Shown here piece after piece: positions 43,112 to 51,100 of a stretch of DNA of 64,000 nucleotides. Each line of letters starts with the position of its first letter. Position 1 is the first letter of the stretch. The translations under genes and the position numbers were made by a program. Under the pieces are notes generated by a model. It was not told where the DNA came from and ran no database searches. It saw only the letters and a program-made list of their open reading frames with translations. The DNA comes from Spirochaetales bacterium (GTDB taxonomy: Bacteria; Spirochaetota; Spirochaetia; SZUA-6): assembly GCA_027021365.1 (NCBI GenBank), contig JALUUM010000007.1, positions 62,001 to 126,000 on the forward strand, read 5' to 3'.

Positions 43112-43154
43112 AACCTAATCTTTTTACCAACTTAATCTTTTTGCCAACCTAACA
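43104..43154. repeat. Three tandem 17-bp repeats beside the terminator
   Basis: TTTTTGCCAACCTAATC (43104-43120), TTTTTACCAACTTAATC (43121-43137) and TTTTTGCCAACCTAACA (43138-43154). The first copy includes the right arm of the terminator, so the repeat seems to have grown from it. Confidence 0.85.
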
Positions 43155-43184
43155 GGCAGTCGGAAAAGAGAGAGAAAAGAGATA

Positions 43185-43493
43185 TCAACTTTGTCTATCT
43201 TTGCTCTCACTTCCGCTTTCTTCGGATTTATCCAACGTATCGAGCCTGTCAATCCATTCCCGGATGTAGCGCTCTTCTTCCTGAAGGATTCTCAGCCGAT
43301 GCTCCAGTATTTCACGTTCTGCCTCCCTGTCATACTCACCATAGTAGCCAAAGGGAGGATAGTAATGCCTGTAACCGTGAAAACCGGGGCCATAGTCGTA
43401 ATCCCTCTCGTATCCGAATCCCCTGCGACAGCCATACATGTGACCCATTCCGAACATCCAGTTCCATGGGTTCGTCCTTCCAAAGTGTCTCAT
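43185..43493 (-). CDS. DUF5320-family small protein
   Basis: A 102-residue protein. The N-terminal half is rich in Gly, Tyr, Phe and His (GMGHMYGCRRGFGYERDYDY, FHGYRHYYPPFGYYGEYDRE) with one Cys. The C-terminal half is a charged coiled coil (LEHRLRILQEEERYIREWI). This matches the DUF5320 pattern often encoded next to DUF134 and dinitrogenase-iron-molybdenum-cofactor-like genes. GGAGGAA precedes the ATG. The His/Tyr-rich part could bind metal. Function is unknown. Confidence 0.85.
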   Translation of the reverse strand: MRHFGRTNPWNWMFGMGHMYGCRRGFGYERDYDYGPGFHGYRHYYPPFGYYGEYDREAEREILEHRLRILQEEERYIREWIDRLDTLDKSEESGSESKDRQS

Positions 43494-43905
43494 AATCCTA
43501 TTCCTCCTGATCCTTTGATCTGTGCTGCGAAGCTGAAAAAACTCACACAGCTTTCTTTTATTATGAACTAAAGTTCATAATAAATATAATGAGCATATGT
43601 TCATTAGGCAAGAGGAAATTCGGAATTTTTTTTTCATGCCTGGGCTAATCGCGGGGCCGATAATAGTGTACACCCCTGACAAACCGGGAGTCTGCCGTGT
43701 ACCCTATTGGAACCGCTTGATCTTCACTCCCGGATCACCTTCAGACTCTTCTTTGGTTTTCCTCCCGATGACATGTCTTACTCCTGATCGTTAATATTTG
43801 ATAAGTGTATAGTTGCCTGTATTTCATAAACCCTGCCATGAATCTTTCCCGCTCCGGCTTTTCAATTTGCTTATCCCTGCTTATCTCTGCTTTTCCCTGG
43901 CTTTT
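43494..43905. other. 412-bp spacer with palindromes and short tandem repeats
   Basis: I see no gene. The left end holds two GTTCAT-type palindromes, the right end a 10-bp tandem repeat; 43606-43867 shows nothing I can interpret. Confidence 0.55.
43561..43605. promoter_or_regulatory. Two palindromic operators upstream of the DUF5320 gene
   Basis: TTATGAACT-AA-AGTTCATAA (43561-43580) is a perfect 9-bp inverted repeat. AATGAGCATATGTTCATT (43588-43605) is a second, imperfect one. Both use the ATGAAC/GTTCAT half-site seen before the DUF134 gene. Confidence 0.6.
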
Positions 43906-43907
43906 TC
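43868..43907. repeat. Four-copy 10-bp tandem repeat at the chromate transporter stop
   Basis: TGCTTATCCC, TGCTTATCTC, TGCTTTTCCC and TGGCTTTTTC follow one another (43868-43907). The last copy reaches the stop codon of the chromate transporter gene. Confidence 0.75.
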
Positions 43908-45138
43908 AACCGATGGGTATTCCGACACTGTAGAGCAGTATCCAGAGTAGCAGGCCTCCTCCGAATATCCACAGTATATCTAACTTGAAAAATCTGACGG
44001 AAACAAAGGCGGCTGCCGAAAAAACAAGCGCCACCGGGCTGGCAGAGATGATGGCGCCAAGCTGGAGCAACATCGCTGAAAGAAGTCCCATAAAGGCTGA
44101 AAGTACCCCAGCCAGAGCGCCTTTTACGACATCGAGGTTTCTTACATGTGTGAATAACTCGGTAAATATCAATGTCAGAATAAATGATGGAGAAAACATT
44201 GCAAAGGTGGTAAGAAGCGCCGCAAGGGGTCCCCCAAGCTTGAAGCCTATGAATGTGGAAATCACTAAAAAGGGCCCCGGTGTTATCTGGCTTAAAGCTA
44301 TACCATCGGCAAACTGTTTTAGAGAGAGCCATTGAAAATTTTCCACAACATCTGCCTGTATCAAGGGTAAAATCGTAAGACCATTGCCAAATGCAATCGA
44401 ACCGATCTTGAAGAAGGATAGTGCGCTTTTTCCTATATCGGAAGATGGGCATTCAGACAGCCTTATCGAGAAAAAGACCCCCAGAAGAACCACAAGAAGG
44501 GCCAGGCCTATTCCAAGCCAATTCTTCCACGATTTTACGCTTTCCGAGGTTGTTACACTTCCCGAAGTTGCCGGCTTAGCGGGAGTAGTGGTATCCGACC
44601 CTTTTGGCCTGATAAGAACTGCTCCTACCAGCAGTGCAAAGAGCACGAGGAGAACGATGTTCAGCTTCCCGACGAGAAAGGCAAAGGCTGCAAGGGAAAT
44701 AACCGCTTCAACCTTCCCCTTTATGGCACGTTTTCCAAAATCCAGCATCACATTTATCAAAACACCGACAACGAGAGCCTCCAGGCCGGTGAAAACAGGT
44801 CTTACCCAGGGCATTTTGCCAAAAGAGAAGTAGATATACGAAAGGATCAGCATGAGCAGAGTGGTGGGGGTTATAAAGGCCACCGTCGAAGCAAGGGCTC
44901 CCGGTATGCCCCTTAGCCTGTAACCTATATAGGTATTCAGATTTACCATTATGGGACCCGGGTACAGTTGAACAAGGGCAAGTCCCTCATTCAGTTCCCT
45001 GTCACTCACCCAGTTCTTTCTCTTTACGAGGTCTTTCAACTTCTGAAGAATTGCAAAACCAAAGGCAGTGAGTCCCACTTTGAAGTACGACCAGAAAATA
45101 TCTGCAAGGCCGACTCTCTTTTCATTCCCTTTTTCCAT
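43906..45138 (-). CDS. chrA: Chromate transporter, long-chain ChrA type
   Basis: A 410-residue membrane protein with two homologous ChrA halves. Half 1 has FWSYFKVGLTAFGFAILQKL and LALVQLYPGPIMVNLNTYIGY followed by RLRGIPGALASTVAF; half 2 repeats FFKIGSIAFGNGLTILPLIQ and IALSQITPGPFLVISTFIGF. About ten to twelve helices. The family exports chromate or takes up sulfate-like anions. A low-complexity Thr/Ser/Val linker (TTTPAKPATSGSVTTSESVK) joins the halves. It is divergent from the ArsR-DGC gene in a 128-bp gap, so the regulator might affect it too. Confidence 0.9.
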   Translation of the reverse strand: MEKGNEKRVGLADIFWSYFKVGLTAFGFAILQKLKDLVKRKNWVSDRELNEGLALVQLYPGPIMVNLNTYIGYRLRGIPGALASTVAFITPTTLLMLILSYIYFSFGKMPWVRPVFTGLEALVVGVLINVMLDFGKRAIKGKVEAVISLAAFAFLVGKLNIVLLVLFALLVGAVLIRPKGSDTTTPAKPATSGSVTTSESVKSWKNWLGIGLALLVVLLGVFFSIRLSECPSSDIGKSALSFFKIGSIAFGNGLTILPLIQADVVENFQWLSLKQFADGIALSQITPGPFLVISTFIGFKLGGPLAALLTTFAMFSPSFILTLIFTELFTHVRNLDVVKGALAGVLSAFMGLLSAMLLQLGAIISASPVALVFSAAAFVSVRFFKLDILWIFGGGLLLWILLYSVGIPIG

Positions 45139-45211
45139 GGCATTCCTCTATCACAAGAATATTCAGCAACTGTATATTTGGCAAAATTACCATATATTTT
45201 GATCCCAAAGA

Positions 45212-45253
45212 TTGACTCGCAAATAATATATGGCTATATTACCAAATAGTAAA
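45212..45253 (+). promoter_or_regulatory. Promoter and ArsR-type operator of the 45267-52463 operon
   Basis: TTGACT (45212-45217), a 17-nt spacer and TATATT (45235-45240). The motif ATTACCAAATAG (45238-45249) overlaps the end of the -10 box, a good place for repression. The same 12 bases precede the second ArsR gene at 52565-52576. Confidence 0.65.
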
Positions 45254-45266
45254 GGGCAAATATCCT

Positions 45267-46055
45267 ATGAAAGAAAAAAATCCCGAACAGCTGCCTTTCG
45301 ACAGGGAATACTACAATAAACTTGCCAGGAGGTTAAAGTCCCTCGCTCACCCTACAAGGCTTTTCATAGTACTGCAGCAGGCAAAAAAACCACTCTGCGT
45401 ATGCGACCTTGCAGAGAAAGTCGGAGATGATATTTCCACCATTTCAAAACATATTACTCTTCTCAAGAATGCAGGAATACTCCAATCGACAAGAAATGGT
45501 CAGAGAACATTTTACAAATTGAGGGTACCCTGCGTTCTGGATTACATAAGCTGTTTTCTAAAAACCTACGGCGCGGATGAACAGTTATCACCGGTTTCCG
45601 GTGAAATAAAAAATATAACTTTAGGAGGTATATCTATGGCAGATGGAAAAAAGGATATGGAGAAATGGAATTTGCTACCACACTGCGGAAAGGAGGCCGA
45701 GGGCCTGGATATCATACTGGCATGTGACGGAGCTGCCAGTGTAGGACAGGTAGGCCACCAGGTTGCAGTGGACCTCACCAACAGGGGAAACGGTGCAAGG
45801 ATGTGCTGTTTGAGTGCGGTGGCAGCGGATTCACCGGCACATGTGGGCATAGCCAGGAAGGCGAGGAAGCTGATAGCTATAAACGGATGTACCAACAGAT
45901 GCACCTCCAAGATTCTCGAACAAAAGGGGATTCCCTACGATTACGAGGTGACAATCAGCGAACTAGGGGTAAAGAAGGTTGCGACACTGGATTTCAACAA
46001 AGATGACGTAGTCAGAATAGCGGAAAAAATAAGCAAGGAGGCACTTGCCGGCTGA
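45267..46055 (+). CDS. ArsR-type repressor fused to a DGC zinc-binding-like domain
   Basis: A 262-residue fusion. Residues 15-105 are an ArsR winged helix (LARRLKSLAHPTRLFIVLQQ, DISTISKHITLLKNAGILQS) with the metalloid pair Cys44/Cys46 in LCVCDL. Residues 124-262 are a DGC-type domain with ILACDGAASVGQVGHQVAVD, ARMCCLSAVAADSP and AINGCTNRCTSKILEQKG; the name-giving DGC is NGC here. A strong ribosome site and in-frame ATG at 45636 fall at the junction, so a separate DGC protein may also be made. It is first in an operon with a SufC-like ATPase, an ACR3-like permease and a dehydratase-activase-like protein. A role in metalloid or thiol-metal sensing is inferred. Confidence 0.82.
   Translation: MKEKNPEQLPFDREYYNKLARRLKSLAHPTRLFIVLQQAKKPLCVCDLAEKVGDDISTISKHITLLKNAGILQSTRNGQRTFYKLRVPCVLDYISCFLKTYGADEQLSPVSGEIKNITLGGISMADGKKDMEKWNLLPHCGKEAEGLDIILACDGAASVGQVGHQVAVDLTNRGNGARMCCLSAVAADSPAHVGIARKARKLIAINGCTNRCTSKILEQKGIPYDYEVTISELGVKKVATLDFNKDDVVRIAEKISKEALAG
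45623..45638 (+). promoter_or_regulatory. Internal ribosome site inside the ArsR-DGC gene
   Basis: AGGAGG (45623-45628) stands 7 nt before an in-frame ATG (45636) at residue 124, exactly where the DGC domain begins. It is stronger than the site of the annotated start and predicts a second, 139-residue product. Confidence 0.6.
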
Positions 46056-46107
46056 TTTTACGGTTGGCATGCCAGCACTTACCAGGTTGCTTGCTTGATA
46101 TCCTGGT

Positions 46108-46167
46108 ATGAGGAAGCTAACTTGTAAAAACTGCAAATTCGATAACCCGGATAAAAAAATTCAATAA
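46108..46167 (+). CDS. Possible 19-residue CxxC peptide upstream of the ATPase
   Basis: ATG at 46108 opens a 19-codon frame MRKLTCKNCKFDNPDKKIQ, ending 6 bp before the GTG of the ATPase gene. It has a CKNC metal-type motif but no ribosome site; a TACCAGG/CCTGGTA inverted repeat lies just upstream. It may be a leader peptide or chance. Confidence 0.25.
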   Translation: MRKLTCKNCKFDNPDKKIQ

Positions 46168-46173
46168 AAGCTG

Positions 46174-46959
46174 GTGGGAAAAATACTTGAACTTAAAAAC
46201 ATATTTTACAGTATAGGGAAGAGGGATATCCTCGAAGGGGTGAACCCGGAAATTGCCCCGGGAATAATCCATTCCATTATCGGTGTAAACGGGACGGGAA
46301 AGACCACGCTTGCCGGGCTTATCATGGGGCTGGAAGGTTACAGGCCTAGAAAGGGAAGAATAATATTCAACGGTATAGATATTACAGATTACTCTGTGAC
46401 GGATAGGGCAAGGCTCGGCATAACACTTTCCTGGCAGATACCAGCCTATTTCGAGGGCGTCACCGTCTATGAATATCTCACTCTCGGGAAAAATGATGAA
46501 AGAGAAATTGAAGATGCCGAAAAGTACCTTTCCTCAGTTGGTTTGAAGACCGAGAAGTACATGAGCAGGGTGATAGATGAAAGCCTGAGCGGCGGAGAGA
46601 GAAAGAGAATAGAACTTGCCTCTGTTCTATCCGTTCACCCTAAAGTCGTTATCCTTGACGAACCGGATTCCGGAATAGATATGGCTTCCATAGATGCAAT
46701 TCAAAGTGCCATTCTCAGTTTCAAGAGAGAGGGTGCTTCGGTAATCCTGATATCACACAACAAAGAAATGGCAGGCATGGGTGACGTTGTTTCCCTGCTC
46801 TGTGAAGGAACGATACTCAAAACCGGGGATGCAAACACGGTAAGCAGCTTTTTCAAGGAGTATTGCTACGACTGTTACTCCTACGACGATCCCCGTTGTG
46901 CCGAGAAAATTTCGGCAATACCTGCCTATTCTAATGCAACTTCGTTGGAGGAGGCTTGA
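46174..46959 (+). CDS. SufC-like ABC ATPase with cysteine-rich tail
   Basis: A 261-residue ABC ATPase of the SufC type. Walker A is GVNGTGKTT (37-45), the Q-loop SWQIPAYFEGVTV, signature LSGGERKRIELA, Walker B VVILDEPDSGID and H-loop LISHNKEM. The C-terminus has CYDCYSYDDPRC (Cys231, Cys234, Cys242), not part of ordinary SufC, and may bind a metal or cluster. It starts with GTG and lacks a clear ribosome site. SufC normally partners SufB/SufD, but here the next gene is an ACR3-like permease. The partner is therefore unclear: an unlinked SufBD, or the operon's own proteins. Confidence 0.82.
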   Translation: MGKILELKNIFYSIGKRDILEGVNPEIAPGIIHSIIGVNGTGKTTLAGLIMGLEGYRPRKGRIIFNGIDITDYSVTDRARLGITLSWQIPAYFEGVTVYEYLTLGKNDEREIEDAEKYLSSVGLKTEKYMSRVIDESLSGGERKRIELASVLSVHPKVVILDEPDSGIDMASIDAIQSAILSFKREGASVILISHNKEMAGMGDVVSLLCEGTILKTGDANTVSSFFKEYCYDCYSYDDPRCAEKISAIPAYSNATSLEEA

Positions 46960-46960
46960 A

Positions 46961-48127
46961 ATGGAGAGAGACTATTCAAAGGAATATCAAGCCATGGTCG
47001 AGGCGTACAAGAAAGCAGGCGGTGACGAAGAGGGCCTGTTGAACAGGGAGTATACAAGCCTCGTTATAAACAACGATAGGGAGGAATCAAAAATGGTAAG
47101 AACAGCAAATCATCTTAAAAGCTATCTTCTGTGGTACTCACTACTGGCCATAGGGACCGGTATGATTCTCGGCACATTGTTCCCTTCATTTGTGAAAGAG
47201 AATGCATCGATCATGAAAACCCTGACCACAGTCTTCGTCTTTCTAATGGTTTACCCGATGATGATAAACCTGAACCTTGAAACACTGGTAAAGATTGCAA
47301 AAGACCCGAAGGCCGTCCTCTTGAGCATCATTTACAATTTTATCGTTACACCGCTTCTCTCATATATTATTGCAACTCTCATCCTTCATAATCCCGACCT
47401 CACGGTGGGGTTCTGGCTGGTGATGCTTATACCTGGCTCCTCTATGAGCATCGGCTACACGGGCCTGGCAGAGGGAAACATAGAGGTGGCAACGATATCC
47501 ATGGGTATGAATTTTATCCTCATACCCTTTCTGCTTCCTCTTCTTCTCCATTTTGCAACGAGGGGAAGTGACATAAACATACCGATCAATTCCCTCTTGA
47601 AAACCATTCTAATAGTCCTCATAGTGCCCATGTTCCTCGGCGACCTTACCAGGAGACTGATAGTAAGGAAAGCCGGTGAAAAGGGTTTCAACAAGAAAAA
47701 ATCACTATTCTCCATAGTTACGATGATTTCGATGTTTTTCGTAGTCGGTACCATATTCTTCATGAAGGCAAAGCTCCTTGAAAAGAACTGGCAGATACTG
47801 ATTCCTCTTGCACTCGTGACAGTGATATATCTCTCGGCCATGCTTCCCCTGATAACCTGGACAAACAAACTTTTCGGGTTGAATTACGGCGAACATATGG
47901 GTATAGTCTTTCTCAGTACCGGTAAGAACAATGGTACTGCAATAGCAATAGCGATGCTTGGTTTCAATGCAATGGTTGCAATTCCCGCTGCCGTACTGCC
48001 AATTTTTCAAATCGTCTTTCTCATACTTTACCTACAATTCGTTCCCGTGATAAAGAGGCTCTTCGGGGTTGAAGGAACCCTCGAGAGCGCAGAGGGTGAA
48101 GGCACAAGGAATATGGAAGAAGAATAA
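46961..48127 (+). CDS. ACR3/BASS-superfamily permease with divergent active site
   Basis: A 388-residue membrane protein with ten helices starting near residue 53, resembling ACR3 arsenite exporters and bile-acid/sodium symporters. A soluble N-terminal part of about 45 residues (YSKEYQAMVEAYKKAGGDEE) is not usual for ACR3. Where ACR3 has a conserved cysteine after the helix-4 proline, this protein reads LIPGSSMSIGYTGLAEGN, and the late-helix glutamate position reads VLPIFQIV. So both residues tied to arsenite transport seem absent. GGAGGAGG precedes the ATG, whose gene begins 1 bp after the ATPase stop. The ion or compound moved is unknown; STGKNNGTAIAIAML is kept as in the superfamily. Confidence 0.8.
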   Translation: MERDYSKEYQAMVEAYKKAGGDEEGLLNREYTSLVINNDREESKMVRTANHLKSYLLWYSLLAIGTGMILGTLFPSFVKENASIMKTLTTVFVFLMVYPMMINLNLETLVKIAKDPKAVLLSIIYNFIVTPLLSYIIATLILHNPDLTVGFWLVMLIPGSSMSIGYTGLAEGNIEVATISMGMNFILIPFLLPLLLHFATRGSDINIPINSLLKTILIVLIVPMFLGDLTRRLIVRKAGEKGFNKKKSLFSIVTMISMFFVVGTIFFMKAKLLEKNWQILIPLALVTVIYLSAMLPLITWTNKLFGLNYGEHMGIVFLSTGKNNGTAIAIAMLGFNAMVAIPAAVLPIFQIVFLILYLQFVPVIKRLFGVEGTLESAEGEGTRNMEEE

Positions 48128-48143
48128 AAAGAGGAGCTCAGCC

Positions 48144-51100
48144 ATGAATATACTTCTGGGAATCGACATCGGTTCCATTTCTGTCAATACGGTGGTGATG
48201 AATGAAGAGATGGAACTACTGGAAGAGCATTACACGTGGTGTCACGGAAAACCATTCCATGTACTGCACGGGGTATTGCGAGATATCCTTGAAAGATACC
48301 CGAACGACAAGGTGGCTCGTATTGCCTTTACCGGAACGGGCGGAGAAGTTGCCACGAAACTCCTTGGCGGGAGTTTCGTAAACGAGGTGGTTGCTCAATC
48401 GGCTTCCGTTATCAAGATGTATCCGGGAACGAAGAGCATAATAGAGATGGGAGGGGAAGATTCAAAACTCATACTCCTCGAGACAAGGGAGGCAAGAAGC
48501 CTCTTGAAAGATTTTTCAATGAACAGCATGTGCGCTGCGGGTACAGGCTCTTTTCTTGACCAGCAAGCGAAGAGAATCGGTGTATCGATAGTCGACGAGT
48601 TCGAGGAACTTGCATTGAAGAGTGAAGACCCGCCGAGAATCGCGGGAAGATGCAGCGTCTTTGCAAAGAGCGACATGATACACCTTCAGCAGATAGCAAC
48701 ACCTGTCCACGACATAGTTGCGGGACTCTGCTTTGCAGTGGCACGAAACTTCAAGAGTAACCTTGCAATGGGTAAAGAGATTGAAAAACCCGTGGTATTC
48801 CAGGGTGGAGTCGCCGCCAATAGGGGAGTGGTCAGGGCTTTCAAGGAGATACTCAATCTATCGGACGATGAATTGATAATACCCGAGCATCATGCATCCA
48901 TGGGGGCAATCGGGGCACTGATCCATGTAACAGAGAACAGTATCCAGGGCCAGGCTTTCAAGGGGCTCGATGAACTGGAAGAATATCTAAAGGGAAACCA
49001 CTCGGAGGGAAAATACCTGGAGCCACTCTCAGCCCCGGAGGTATCACTAAACAAGGAGGTTCATTTTGAACCGCCCACCGGTAAGAATGTCGGCAAGAGA
49101 CTACCCGTTTACCTCGGCCTCGATATAGGAAGCTTGAGTACAAATGTGGTACTGATAGACGACAACGACAAGGTCGTTGCAAGAAGGTACCTGCCAACTG
49201 CAAGCAAACCTCTGGAAGCACTTAGAAGGGGGCTCAGCGAGATATACGAGGAGGTCGGTGAATACGTAGAGGTAAAGGCAGCTGGAACGACAGGCTCCGG
49301 AAGGTACCTGACAGGTGATTTCATCGGGGCGGATACAATTCAGAACGAAATAACGGCTCAGGCAACCGCCGCAATTGCTTTCGATCCCACGGTAGACACC
49401 ATATTCGAAATCGGCGGCCAGGATTCAAAATATATCAGCATAGAAAACGGCGTGGTAACCGATTTTGAAATGAACAAGGTTTGTGCCGCCGGTACAGGTT
49501 CCTTTCTGGAAGAACAGGCGGAGAAGCTGAATATCAACATAGTGCAGGAATTCGGGGAACTCGCACTGGGCGCAGAGAGACCTGCTGCACTTGGCGACAG
49601 GTGTACCGTTTTCATGGAATCGGACTTGAATGCTCACCAGCAGAAGGGAGTTACAACGGACAACCTCGTCGGAGGGCTTGCATATTCGATCGTCCTCAAC
49701 TACCTGGAAAAGGTCGTAGGAACCAAGCGCATTGGCAAGCACATCTTCTTTCAGGGTGGTGTTGCCAACAACAGGGCAGTCGTAGCGGCATTCGAAAAGA
49801 TTACCGGTAAAAAGATTACGGTACCGCCTCACTTCGATGTTACAGGCGCCATCGGAGCTGCCATGCTCGCCAGAAAATACATGAAGGAAAACAACGGGAA
49901 AAAGAGCCGCTTCAAGGGCTTTGATATCAGCAAGATTCCATACACCGTCGACAAGTTTACATGCAAGTCCTGTCCCAACCAATGTGAGATCAGGAGGGTA
50001 AGAATCGAAGGGGAAAAACGGCCACTCTACTACGGGGGAAGATGTGAGAAATGGGAACTGCCCGAGAGAAAGGGTAAGGGCAAGGACATACCAAATTACT
50101 ACGAAGAGGTAACCCGACTACTCATGGGTGATTTCAAAGATCAACCGTACGGCGGAAAACATTCCGGTAACGGTAACGGAAGAAAGACGATAGGTATACC
50201 GAGGGCACTGATGCTCTACTATGCACATTTTCCTTTCTGGAGAACCTTCTTCGAGGAACTGGGTTTCAAGGTGGTCCTTTCAAGGCCTACCGACAAGAAG
50301 ATGGTAACGGAAGCCCTTACCATGCTGACAGCAGAAACCTGTTTCCCCGTGGAGGTGATTTACGGTCATGTGAAGGACCTGCTGGACAGAGGAACAGACT
50401 ACATCTTTCTTCCCTTCGTGGTGGATGAAAAGGCAGAAGACAACAACCCCACGGTAAACTACAACTGCCCATGGATACAATCCCACCCCTACATGGTTCG
50501 CTCTGCTCTGCAGGGCACGGAGGATCAGAAGAAACTTCTGATACCAACTCTTCACTTCCACTACTTCGACAGGGCACTGAAGAAGGATTTGAGCAGGTAT
50601 TTTCACGAGCAATTCGGTCTTCCCGTTTCATCGGTACTCAAGGCAATCGAGCTGGCAGACAGGGAGCAGACAGAGTTCAACAGGAAAATACGCCAGAGGG
50701 GAAGAGAGGTTCTCGAAAACCTTCCCAAAGACAAGGTACCAGCCGTCATACTGGGCCGGCCCTACAACACGGAAGATCCCATGCTGAACCTCGGGCTCGT
50801 TGAAAAACTGAAGAACCTCGACGTAATACCGATTCCCATCGATTTCCTTCCCCTGGAAGATGAAGATATATTCAAGGATTATTACATGATGTACTGGCCA
50901 AACGGACAGAAAATTATCGCTGCCTCGAGAATAATTGCCAGGGACAAACATCTGACAGCCGTTTACATGAGCAATTTCCGTTGTGGCCCCGATTCTTTCA
51001 TACAGCACTATGTAAGGGAAGAGATGGGTAACAAGCCGTACCTGCAGCTCGAAGTGGACGAACATTCTGCAGATGCCGGCATGATAACAAGGTTGGAGGC

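Noticed and set aside
43597..43794. 65-codon plus-strand frame in the 43494-43905 spacer
   Set aside because: It starts inside a palindromic operator, has no ribosome site and no recognisable composition.
46898..46960. Longer start for the ACR3-like permease
   Set aside because: It overlaps the end of the ATPase gene, while GGAGGAGG directly precedes the ATG at 46961.
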